Shown here piece by piece: positions 9,839-17,676 of a stretch of DNA of 64,000 nucleotides. Position 1 is the first letter of the stretch, and each line of letters starts with the position of its first letter. Under the pieces are notes generated by a model that saw only the letters and a list, made by a program, of their open reading frames with translations, was not told the DNA's origin and ran no database searches. The DNA comes from Ruminiclostridium papyrosolvens DSM 2782 (lineage in GTDB: Bacteria; Bacillota; Clostridia; Acetivibrionales; DSM-1351). Location: the NCBI RefSeq assembly GCF_029318685.1, contig NZ_CP119677.1:2409001-2473000 (forward strand), written 5' to 3'. Both the position numbers and the translations under genes were made by a program.

Positions 9839-12010
9839 ATGAAGCAATTAAAAGTTATGGTTTGTGGAGCTGCTTCAGGGCAATGTTGTCTTGAAGCAGT
9901 GGCAAGCTGCTCTGAAAGGTTTGTCTTGGCGGGATTTTATCGACTAAAGGACAAAAGTGTAGAAAGGCACAGTGAGCTTTGTGAAGTCAGCCTCTATTCT
10001 GATGTTGACGAAGTACCTGAGGGTGTTGATATTACCTATATAGCTGACGAAGATAACTTTTCAAGTGAAGAAAAAGCAACCCTTGCAATAAAGCTGCTTG
10101 AGAAAGGAATTAGTGTAATACTTGAACAACCAATTCAATATAAGGATTTAGTTGCTTGCTTGCAAGCAGCAAAAACAAAGAAGCTGATTTTTATAGTAAA
10201 TGACATAAACGACCATCTAAAGGCTACAAATGTTTTTATAGACAGCTGTAAGCAGCTTTTGGATAAACAAAAGCCGTTATATATAGATGCTGCGTTGGAT
10301 AGGGACAACATATATTCATTTTTTCATATGTTACTAAAGGCGTTGCCGGTAACCAGACCCTTTGAAATTATTTCAGTAGCCAAAGAACTCAAGGAGATAA
10401 CTGTTGTGTCGGCGAAAATAGCCCAGATACCTATGCTTTTGAGAATTTATAATCATGGCATTAATAATGCTGAAAAGCATTTCCTTCAACTGTCACAACG
10501 GGTTTCAATAGGAGTAGAAGGCGGGAATTTGCTGCTGGCAGGAGCTAATGGCCCTATTATTTGGGAAACAAGTATACCTGATATTAAAAAGGAAAGCAAT
10601 TTAAAGGACAGTGGATGTTCGGGATATTTATTTGAGAATAACACAGAAGTTATATGGAAAAGCGATACTCAAAGCTATAAGCAAATATTTTTTAGTGCTT
10701 GGACAGCTTCACTTGTTCAAACTTTACATAATATGGGAAACCTAATACAAGAAAAATCAAATATAAATACTCAAATTCAGTCAGAGTTACTTTGTGCAAG
10801 CTACTGGAGCAAGTTAATATCACATATTGATGAGAAAAAAGAAACAATACACTTAAATTACCTCCAGTTTCCCGCAGCATTATTAAGAAAAACTACAGAC
10901 CAAGATGCAAATAAATTAATGGATAGTATTGACGAAGAATATCTGACTTATTGTGTTTCAAAGCGTGATAATACAATTTATGAGACTATGTTAAATTTCT
11001 TTCAAAAAAATGATTTGTTTATAAGGCCTGAGGTAATGCACAGCAGTAAAGAAGTAATTGAAGCTCTAAATACAGAAGCGGGTCAGGAGCATGTTTTACT
11101 GCGTTGGCTAAAGGTTTTGACTGAAAAGAAGCTTCTTAAAAAGGTAGATGATAAATATTGTTGTGAGAAGAGAATTACTGATGAAATGTTAAATATGGCA
11201 TGGAATGAGGTGGCATATCTATGGAACTATAAATTGGGTTCTCCGCAGACAACAGAGTATTTAATGCATAATATCGAGAAGCTTCCTTATTTAATCAACG
11301 GGGAACAAAAAGCAACCTTTCTTTTATTTCCCGAGGGGAATCTGGACTACGCAAATGCACTTTACAAAGAAACTCTTATACTGAAGCATTTAAACAGTAT
11401 TATAGCAGAGACAGTAATCAGAATAGGAAATAATATTTTCAGCAAAGAAAACTCCCCTTCTCTAAAGATTTTAGAGATTGGAGCGGGTACAGGTGCAACA
11501 ACAGATATAGTTTTAGAGCAGATGCATAAAATGTCCTGGAATAATAAGCGGGAATACATGTTTACCGACGTTTCCACCTTGTTTTTGCAAAATGCAAAGG
11601 AGCGTTATAGGAATTTTGAAGGAATGCAGTTCCAAACAATTAATATAGATAAAGATTTTAAAGCACAAGGTCTGGAAAGCGAAAGTACTAATATAATTAT
11701 ATCAGTAGGTGTTTTAAATAATGCATACAATACAGACAGAACGATAGCTCAATTGTTAAATCTCCTGTCTCAGGGAGGGTGGCTCTTGATTATTGAACCC
11801 GTTATCGAAGTTCCGGAAATATTGATATCTCAAGCTTTTATGATGACACCGCCGGAGGATGACAGAGTAAACAGTGATTCAACCTTTATGAGCAAAGAGC
11901 AGTGGAGAGAAGTGTTTAGCCGGGCAGGGGCAACAGAGATAATTGAGTTTCCCGAAGACGGCAACTATTTAAATTTACTGGGGCAAAAGCTTTTTATGGT
12001 AAAAAAATGA
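9839..12010 (+). CDS. Thiazolinyl-imide reductase fused to a SAM methyltransferase
   Basis: 723 residues, about twice the length of PchG/Irp3 (about 350-370). The N-terminal half (1-345) is a Gfo/Idh-like reductase of the thiazolinyl-imide family: a Rossmann start at V-M-V-C-G-A-A-S-G and the segment V-I-L-E-Q-P-I-Q that marks this family. These enzymes reduce a thiazoline to a thiazolidine on the carrier protein. The C-terminal half repeats the architecture of the NRPS-embedded methyltransferase upstream: a helical lead region, then LEIGAGTGATT (SAM loop), Y-M-F-T-D-V-S, and the A-F-M-M-T-P-P-E-D stretch that parallels ALMMTLPED in the PchF-like protein. It is the last gene before a new promoter at 12018 and follows the NRPS by 29 bp. 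The fusion may deliver an extra methyl group in trans. Confidence 0.88.
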   Translation: MKQLKVMVCGAASGQCCLEAVASCSERFVLAGFYRLKDKSVERHSELCEVSLYSDVDEVPEGVDITYIADEDNFSSEEKATLAIKLLEKGISVILEQPIQYKDLVACLQAAKTKKLIFIVNDINDHLKATNVFIDSCKQLLDKQKPLYIDAALDRDNIYSFFHMLLKALPVTRPFEIISVAKELKEITVVSAKIAQIPMLLRIYNHGINNAEKHFLQLSQRVSIGVEGGNLLLAGANGPIIWETSIPDIKKESNLKDSGCSGYLFENNTEVIWKSDTQSYKQIFFSAWTASLVQTLHNMGNLIQEKSNINTQIQSELLCASYWSKLISHIDEKKETIHLNYLQFPAALLRKTTDQDANKLMDSIDEEYLTYCVSKRDNTIYETMLNFFQKNDLFIRPEVMHSSKEVIEALNTEAGQEHVLLRWLKVLTEKKLLKKVDDKYCCEKRITDEMLNMAWNEVAYLWNYKLGSPQTTEYLMHNIEKLPYLINGEQKATFLLFPEGNLDYANALYKETLILKHLNSIIAETVIRIGNNIFSKENSPSLKILEIGAGTGATTDIVLEQMHKMSWNNKREYMFTDVSTLFLQNAKERYRNFEGMQFQTINIDKDFKAQGLESESTNIIISVGVLNNAYNTDRTIAQLLNLLSQGGWLLIIEPVIEVPEILISQAFMMTPPEDDRVNSDSTFMSKEQWREVFSRAGATEIIEFPEDGNYLNLLGQKLFMVKK

Positions 12011-12017
12011 AAAAGTA

Positions 12018-12046
12018 TTGACACTTTTATCCTTTTGGAATATACT
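12018..12046 (+). promoter_or_regulatory. Sigma-A promoter of the tetR gene
   Basis: TTGACA (12018-12023), 17 bp, TATACT (12041-12046): near-consensus -35 and -10 boxes at ideal spacing, 8 bp after the stop of the reductase-methyltransferase gene. It gives the TetR gene its own start, apart from the NRPS operon. Confidence 0.8.
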
Positions 12047-12074
12047 CATAACAGTGTTATGAAACACTGTTATG
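12047..12074 (+). promoter_or_regulatory. Perfect dyad, likely TetR-family autoregulatory operator
   Basis: CATAACAGTGTT, 4-bp spacer, AACACTGTTATG: a perfect 12-bp inverted repeat placed directly behind the -10 box and over the expected transcription start, where bound repressor would block the promoter. The site lies 24 bp upstream of the TetR start codon, so autoregulation is likely; it is an inference. Confidence 0.72.
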
Positions 12075-12097
12075 AAATAACCGAAAGGAGTGTTTGC

Positions 12098-12715
12098 ATG
12101 GCTAAGCAAATTGCAGGGGTATATGAAAGGGTTCTTGAATGTGCAAAAGTTGAGTTTTTAGAAAAAGGCTTTAAAGAAGCCTCCCTGCGGACAATTGCGA
12201 AAAACGCAAATACAAGTACAGGTTCAATATATACACGTTTTGAAGACAAAGGGAGCCTGTTTACCGATTTGGTTTCACCTGTTATTGAGGGGCTGAAAAT
12301 ATGGTTTTGGAAAGAGCAGGAGGAGTTTCATCAATGTACTGATTCAGCAAAGAAAGCGAATTCTTTTGAATATTCAAAAGACAAGATTAATGACTTTGTT
12401 GATTATATATATGACAATTTTGATGTATTTAAGCTTTTGATTACCTGCTCAGAGGGAACAGCTTTTTCAGACTTTGTTCATGATATTGTTGAGATAGATG
12501 TTGAATATACAATCAAATTCATTGAGTCAACAGGCAATGATGCTTTTACGTCAGGCAGGGCAACCACAGAGCTTTTGCATATTCTCTCCAGTTCTTTTTA
12601 TTCAGGTGTATTTGAAACAGTTATTCATGATATGTCCAGAGAACATGCACATATTTACGTTATGTATTTACAGCAGATTTTTCAGTACGGATGGGCAAAT
12701 ATACTAAAATTTTAA
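12098..12715 (+). CDS. TetR/AcrR-family transcriptional regulator
   Basis: About 205 residues. The N-terminal helix-turn-helix reads T-I-A-K-N-A-N-T-S-T-G-S-I-Y-T-R-F, typical of TetR repressors; the C-terminal ligand domain shows no recognisable specificity. The start at 12098 is chosen because GAAAGGAG lies 7-8 bp before it and because an upstream start (12035) would place the promoter dyad inside the coding region. The gene sits between the biosynthetic genes and the transporter operon, so it probably senses the siderophore, an intermediate, or its export state and controls itself and perhaps neighbours. A weak hairpin (12723-12745, ATGGGA/TCCCAT) with a T-run follows the stop. Confidence 0.9.
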   Translation: MAKQIAGVYERVLECAKVEFLEKGFKEASLRTIAKNANTSTGSIYTRFEDKGSLFTDLVSPVIEGLKIWFWKEQEEFHQCTDSAKKANSFEYSKDKINDFVDYIYDNFDVFKLLITCSEGTAFSDFVHDIVEIDVEYTIKFIESTGNDAFTSGRATTELLHILSSSFYSGVFETVIHDMSREHAHIYVMYLQQIFQYGWANILKF

Positions 12716-12722
12716 GTGATTT

Positions 12723-12750
12723 TATGGGATTTATATAGTCCCATATTTTT
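12723..12750 (+). terminator. Weak hairpin terminator behind tetR
   Basis: TATGGGA and TCCCATA form a 7-bp stem with a 9-bp loop, followed by five T. It separates the tetR transcript from the ABC operon. Confidence 0.5.
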
Positions 12751-12760
12751 ATCATAAAAA

Positions 12761-12776
12761 GTTAGAATATACTAAC
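12761..12776 (+). promoter_or_regulatory. Putative DtxR-type iron box 1 (transporter operon)
   Basis: GTTAGAATATACTAAC, a 16-bp imperfect dyad, one of three near-identical copies in the siderophore locus (others at 12784 and 21792). The half site TTAG/CTAA resembles the core of DtxR/IdeR boxes, and a DtxR-family gene lies at 23236-23628. Confidence 0.68.
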
Positions 12777-12783
12777 ACTTAAA

Positions 12784-12799
12784 GTTAGATTATTCTAAC
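12784..12799 (+). promoter_or_regulatory. Putative DtxR-type iron box 2 (transporter operon)
   Basis: GTTAGATTATTCTAAC, 23 bp from the start of box 1 (about two helical turns), and 22 bp before the start codon of the first ABC gene. Two boxes in tandem suggest cooperative binding. Confidence 0.68.
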
Positions 12800-12821
12800 A
12801 AAGAAAGGAGAATATAATATT

Positions 12822-14579
12822 ATGGAAACAGAGCAAAAGCAAAGCTCATTTTCCCGTCTTAAAGACTTAGCACAGCCCTATAAAGGGAAATATATCGCTT
12901 CAATCCTTTTAGCAATTGCAGGTATTGCAGCAGGTCTCGTTCCTTATTTTGCAGTGACACAAATTATAATAAATTTGGTGACTGGAAAAAGGGAATTGTC
13001 TATTTATCTAATGTACTCTATTGTTACTGCGGTTGGCTACATTGCAAAGACCGTTTTTTCAAACTGGTCTACATCACTATCCCATACAGCAACCTTTCTT
13101 ACATTGAAGAGTATTCGTAAGAAGCTTATTTCAAAGCTTTCAAAAATGCCCATGGGTATATTATTAGATACGCCCTCCGGTCAATTCAAGGATACTATTG
13201 TTGACAGGGTAGAAAGCCTTGAAACTCCGTTGGCACATTTATTGCCTGAGATGACTGCGAACATACTTGTTCCTATACTTATGCTTGCATATCTTTTTAT
13301 TCTTGACTGGCGTATGGCACTTGTTTCATTAATCACATTGCCAATAGGAATGCTCTTTATGATGAGAATTATGAAGACTTATCCCAAACAGTATGAAGGT
13401 TCTGTGAAAACCAGTAAAAACATGAGTAATGCTGTTGTAGAGTATGTAAACGGAATAGAGGTTATTAAAGCATTTAATCAAAGTGCTAATTCTTACAGGA
13501 AGTATACAGATGCTGTATGCCGTAATGCAGATTATTTTTACAAATGGATGAAAAGCTGTCAGTGGCCAATGGCGGCATACACAGCTATTTGTCCGGCAGT
13601 ACTTATAACGGTATTGCCTGTGGGATTTATGTTTTTTTCAGGTGGAAGCATAGCTGTTCATGAATTAATTACAATCATCATACTGTCACTTGGAATAGTA
13701 GGCCCTATTCTAGCGGCTTCAAGTTTTACTGATAGTCTTGCCATGATTGGTACAGTTGTAGAACAGATAACGGATATACTGGAAAGCCCTGAGCTGCTGC
13801 GGCCAACTAAAAGGGTAAAGCTTAAAAATATGAGTATAACCTTAAAGAATGTATCCTTCTCATATCATGCTGAAATTAATAAGCAAGCACTGAAAAATAT
13901 TAATCTTGCAATTCTCCCCGGAACAGTAACAGCTCTTGTAGGGCCTTCCGGCAGCGGAAAGTCAACCATTACAAAGCTGATTGCCGGATTTTGGGATGTA
14001 ACCAAAGGGGAGATTGAGCTTGGAGGTTTCAACCTTGAAACTATTCCTCAATATCAGCTTTCAGAGCAAATTGCATATGTATCTCAGGATAATTACTTAT
14101 TTGATGACACAATAAGGGAGAATATCCGAATGGGGTGCAAAACGGCTACTGATGAACAGGTAGAGAAGGCAGCAAAGGATGCAGGGTGTGATTCATTTAT
14201 CAGAGGTCTTGAGCAGGGGTATGACACAAGGGTTGGCGGTGCAGGCGGTCATCTCTCGGGAGGAGAACGTCAGAGAATTGCAATTGCAAGGGCAATGCTA
14301 AAGAATGCTCCTATAGTTATTCTTGATGAAGCAACGGCTTACATTGACCCTGAAAATGAAGCTATAATTCAAAAGGCTGTGGGCAAGCTTGTAGCCGGGA
14401 AAACACTGATTATTATTGCTCACAGACTGTCTACTATTATAAATTCAGATCAAATTATCGTTATGAAGGATGGATGTGTTTCTGCAAAAGGCACACACGA
14501 AGAACTTTTGTATAAATCATCAATCTATCAGGAAATGTGGCAGGCCCACATTGGTGTTAAGGATGGTGAAGCAGTATGA
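12822..14579 (+). CDS. ABC transporter, fused TMD-NBD half transporter (YbtP/IrtA-like)
   Basis: 585 residues: an ABC-exporter-type membrane domain (six helices, about 20-310) followed by an ATPase domain with Walker A G-P-S-G-S-G-K-S, signature L-S-G-G-E-R-Q and Walker B I-V-I-L-D-E-A. It pairs with the next gene, which overlaps it by 4 bp. Pairs of this build inside salicyl-thiazoline siderophore clusters (YbtP/YbtQ in yersiniabactin, IrtA/IrtB for mycobactin) import the ferric siderophore despite their exporter fold; that role is inferred from context. Two putative iron boxes lie directly before it, which fits repression in iron-rich cells. Good SD (AGAAAGGAG) 12 bp ahead of the ATG. Confidence 0.9.
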   Translation: METEQKQSSFSRLKDLAQPYKGKYIASILLAIAGIAAGLVPYFAVTQIIINLVTGKRELSIYLMYSIVTAVGYIAKTVFSNWSTSLSHTATFLTLKSIRKKLISKLSKMPMGILLDTPSGQFKDTIVDRVESLETPLAHLLPEMTANILVPILMLAYLFILDWRMALVSLITLPIGMLFMMRIMKTYPKQYEGSVKTSKNMSNAVVEYVNGIEVIKAFNQSANSYRKYTDAVCRNADYFYKWMKSCQWPMAAYTAICPAVLITVLPVGFMFFSGGSIAVHELITIIILSLGIVGPILAASSFTDSLAMIGTVVEQITDILESPELLRPTKRVKLKNMSITLKNVSFSYHAEINKQALKNINLAILPGTVTALVGPSGSGKSTITKLIAGFWDVTKGEIELGGFNLETIPQYQLSEQIAYVSQDNYLFDDTIRENIRMGCKTATDEQVEKAAKDAGCDSFIRGLEQGYDTRVGGAGGHLSGGERQRIAIARAMLKNAPIVILDEATAYIDPENEAIIQKAVGKLVAGKTLIIIAHRLSTIINSDQIIVMKDGCVSAKGTHEELLYKSSIYQEMWQAHIGVKDGEAV

Positions 14580-16306
14580 TTAGTGTATTTAAAAAAGTAT
14601 GGCTGTTTTCAGGATGTGAACAAAGCAATATCAAGAAATCAGTTATTTTAGGCTTTTTCAATGCCATATTCAATACTTTACAGGTTGGCGCAATTTATGT
14701 TGTTTTGAAAGCACTAATAGAGAATAATTCTTCAGTAAGTGTAGCAGGGCAAGCCTTCGGTTTGATGTTTGCAAGTATTTTGGGAAAAATCGTTACCCAG
14801 TATTATTCACAGCTTCAGAGAACACATGCAGGTTATTTTATGGTTGCAGACAAACGGATATATATTGGCAATAAGTTGAAATTAGTTCCAATGGGATTTT
14901 TCAATAGAAACAGCCTTGGTAATATTACTGCAATAGCAACAACAATACTGAGTGATGTAGAAAATACTGCTCCGGTGGTTTTGGTTACAACACTTGGAGG
15001 TTTCTTAAATGCAATAGTATTTTCAATTGTAATACTATTATTTGACTGGAGAATCGGGTTAATAGTATTGGCAGGTATGTTAGTTTTTCTAGGTATTACT
15101 GCACTGATGGAAAAAAAATCACGTAAGGATGCTCCACAGCGTCAGGTTGCACAAGGGTTATTGGTAGAATCCGTTCTTGAAACCATACAGGGAATGAGTG
15201 TGGTGAAAGCCTTTAATCTTGACTCAGAGAAAAATAAAAAGGTTGATAAAGCAATTTATAAAAGCTGTGATAAAAATATGACCTTAGAAAAGGCTATGAC
15301 ACCTTATATTGCTTTACAGCAGACGGTTCTTAACCTATTTAGTGTCTTAATAATGCTGGCAGCTATTATGCTATACCTAAATGGAGCCATGTCTCTGGTA
15401 AATTGTCTTATGATGCAAATTGTTTCATTTATTGTATATGAACATTTAAAATCTGCCGGAAGCGGAACGGCAATGCTGCGTTTAACGGAAACTTCCATTG
15501 ACCGCGCAAATGATATTGATTCTGTTCCGATTATGGATGAGGGAGGAAGGTCAATTACTCCAACTAAGCATGATATTGAATTTGAGAATGTCAGTTTTGC
15601 ATATGAAAAACGCTTGGTGCTGAATAATATCAGCTTCAGGATACCTGAGAAGACTATGACTGCCATAGTAGGGCCTTCGGGTTCGGGAAAAACAACCCTG
15701 TGTAACCTGATTGCAAGGTTCTGGGATGCAGATACAGGTAAAGTTTTTATTGGTGAACATAATGTCAAGGAATATACGCTGAACAGCTTGCTGGCAAATG
15801 TAAGCATGGTATTTCAAAATGTATATTTATTTGCAGATACCATCGAGAATAATATTAAGTTCGGTAAACCGGATGCTACACATGAAGAAGTAGTTACTGC
15901 TGCCAAAAAAGCGTGCTGTGATGACTTTATATCAGCTTTGCCGGAGGGATACAATACAATGATTGGAGAAGGCGGGGCTTCTCTCTCAGGAGGCGAAAAG
16001 CAACGTATTTCAATAGCCAGAGCAATGCTTAAAGATGCTCCTATTGTAATATTTGATGAAGCAACTGCAAATGTAGATCCTGAAAATGAAGAACGGCTTC
16101 AATTGGCAATAGAAACACTTACACATAATAAGACTATTATTATGATTGCTCATCGCTTAAAAACAGTACGAAATGCGGATCAGATTCTTGTATTGAAGGA
16201 TGGAGAAATTGTTCAAAACGGTGTTCACAATGAATTAATCCGCCAGAAGGGAATTTATGCAGACTTTGTCAGCGGACGAAAATCTGCAATCGGATGGAAA
16301 ATCTAA
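14576..16306 (+). CDS. ABC transporter, fused TMD-NBD half transporter (YbtQ/IrtB-like)
   Basis: 576 residues with the same layout as the preceding gene: membrane domain (about 15-310), Walker A G-P-S-G-S-G-K-T, signature L-S-G-G-E-K-Q, Walker B I-V-I-F-D-E-A. The 4-bp overlap with the upstream gene implies coupled translation and a heterodimer. Predicted role is uptake of the ferric siderophore made by the neighbouring NRPS; export cannot be excluded from sequence. Confidence 0.9.
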   Translation: MISVFKKVWLFSGCEQSNIKKSVILGFFNAIFNTLQVGAIYVVLKALIENNSSVSVAGQAFGLMFASILGKIVTQYYSQLQRTHAGYFMVADKRIYIGNKLKLVPMGFFNRNSLGNITAIATTILSDVENTAPVVLVTTLGGFLNAIVFSIVILLFDWRIGLIVLAGMLVFLGITALMEKKSRKDAPQRQVAQGLLVESVLETIQGMSVVKAFNLDSEKNKKVDKAIYKSCDKNMTLEKAMTPYIALQQTVLNLFSVLIMLAAIMLYLNGAMSLVNCLMMQIVSFIVYEHLKSAGSGTAMLRLTETSIDRANDIDSVPIMDEGGRSITPTKHDIEFENVSFAYEKRLVLNNISFRIPEKTMTAIVGPSGSGKTTLCNLIARFWDADTGKVFIGEHNVKEYTLNSLLANVSMVFQNVYLFADTIENNIKFGKPDATHEEVVTAAKKACCDDFISALPEGYNTMIGEGGASLSGGEKQRISIARAMLKDAPIVIFDEATANVDPENEERLQLAIETLTHNKTIIMIAHRLKTVRNADQILVLKDGEIVQNGVHNELIRQKGIYADFVSGRKSAIGWKI

Positions 16307-16345
16307 ACAAACAATCTGTAAATATAAAAAAGGAGTTAAATCAAT

Positions 16346-16927
16346 ATGGATAAAAAGTTAAATGTAAAAGACCTCATTAATATAGGAATTTTCTCAATAT
16401 TATATTTTATTTTCTTCTTCATTTGCGGCATGTTAGGCTATATACCGGTATTTGTAATCTTACTTCCTCTGTTATTAGGCATATTTAATGGAATACCTTT
16501 TATACTTTTCGTAACAAAAACCGGAAAATTTGGTGCTATAACAATTATGGGTACCCTTGAAGGTCTATTATGCTTTTTCTGCGGGCAAAGCTGGATTTCA
16601 ATTGTTTTTGGAGTAGTTTTCGGATTTCTTTCAGACTTGATTTTTAAGGCCGAAAATTACAATAGCTGGAGAAACACTGTGCTGGGGTATTGTGTATTTA
16701 ATCTATGGATTATAGGTTCAATGCTTCCAATGTGGATTATGCGGGATGTTTTCTTTGAACATTCAAAGTCAATAAACAGTGAAGAGTATCTGTCCGCAGT
16801 TATGACACTGACTTCAAATTGGATGCTTCCCGTAGTAGTAATACTTAGTATTGTGGGTGCAATTATAGGGGCAAATCTTGGACGAAAAACCTTGAAGAAG
16901 CATTTCCAGAGAGCGGGGATTGTTTAA
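16346..16927 (+). CDS. ECF transporter S component, Trep_Strep/MptD family
   Basis: 193 residues, strongly hydrophobic with five or six predicted membrane helices, of the type seen in MptD/Trep_Strep family substrate-capture (S) proteins. It is followed at once by a CbiQ-like T component (1-bp overlap) and a double ATPase, making a complete dedicated ECF transporter. The substrate is unknown. Its position in the siderophore operon suggests an iron chelate or precursor. I recall a comparable transporter mixture in the equibactin locus of Streptococcus equi, but cannot verify that here. Confidence 0.82.
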   Translation: MDKKLNVKDLINIGIFSILYFIFFFICGMLGYIPVFVILLPLLLGIFNGIPFILFVTKTGKFGAITIMGTLEGLLCFFCGQSWISIVFGVVFGFLSDLIFKAENYNSWRNTVLGYCVFNLWIIGSMLPMWIMRDVFFEHSKSINSEEYLSAVMTLTSNWMLPVVVILSIVGAIIGANLGRKTLKKHFQRAGIV

Positions 16928-17661
16928 TGCAGCCACAACTTTTTTCAAATTCATATGTACATACAGCCCTGAGACTTGATCCGCGTACAAAGCTATATCT
17001 GTTGGTAATATTCAGCATTGTTATGGTGGATGGCGGAACGACAGGCATTTTGTCTTACGCCAAACCAATTCTTGCTGCTATTCCGTTCCTTCTTTTGCTT
17101 ACAGCGGGAAGAAGGAACGTGGCTTTGACATACGCTGCGATTTTTAGCTTGTCATGGTTGTTTAGCATATACGAAATTAATTTTTTAAACGGTATGATAA
17201 ACATCCTGCTATCATTATTTGCACGGCTGGGTATCCGTTGGTTTCCCTGTGCTGTTATGGGCTATTACCTTTTGGTATCAACCCATGTAAGTGAATTTGT
17301 GGCAGCAATGGAAAGAATGCATGTAACTCAGAAAATTACAATTCCTCTATCGGTTATGTTTCGATTTTTTCCAACAGTACAAGAAGAATACCGTTCCATC
17401 AGAGATGCCATGAATATGCGTGGTATAGGCATTAGAAACTTTTTTAGTAATCCAACGGCTATGCTTGAATATCAAATGGTTCCGCTGATGATGTCAGTTG
17501 TTACTATTGGCAATGAACTATCTGCTGCAGCACTTACAAGAGGTCTTTATGGAACCGTCAAACGTACAAGTATATGCAAAATTGGTTTTGCCTTTTGGGA
17601 CTTAATATTTTTTTTATTAGCAACATCAGTTTTTATAGCTTTTATCATTTCTAAGCTGTAG
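16927..17661 (+). CDS. ECF transporter T component (CbiQ/EcfT-like)
   Basis: 244 residues with several membrane helices and the family's cytoplasmic coupling region (A-M-N-M-R-G-I-G and A-A-A-L-T-R-G-L-Y-G, the Ala-Arg-Gly motifs that contact the ATPases). Begins at the last base of the S component stop codon and lies 15 bp ahead of the ATPase gene. It links the S protein to the ATPase pair in the membrane. Confidence 0.9.
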   Translation: MQPQLFSNSYVHTALRLDPRTKLYLLVIFSIVMVDGGTTGILSYAKPILAAIPFLLLLTAGRRNVALTYAAIFSLSWLFSIYEINFLNGMINILLSLFARLGIRWFPCAVMGYYLLVSTHVSEFVAAMERMHVTQKITIPLSVMFRFFPTVQEEYRSIRDAMNMRGIGIRNFFSNPTAMLEYQMVPLMMSVVTIGNELSAAALTRGLYGTVKRTSICKIGFAFWDLIFFLLATSVFIAFIISKL

Positions 17662-17676
17662 TAGAAGGAGGGCAAA

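Noticed and set aside
12035-12097. Longer N-terminus for the TetR protein
   Set aside because: The added codons cover the promoter dyad and have no SD; the ATG at 12098 has one.
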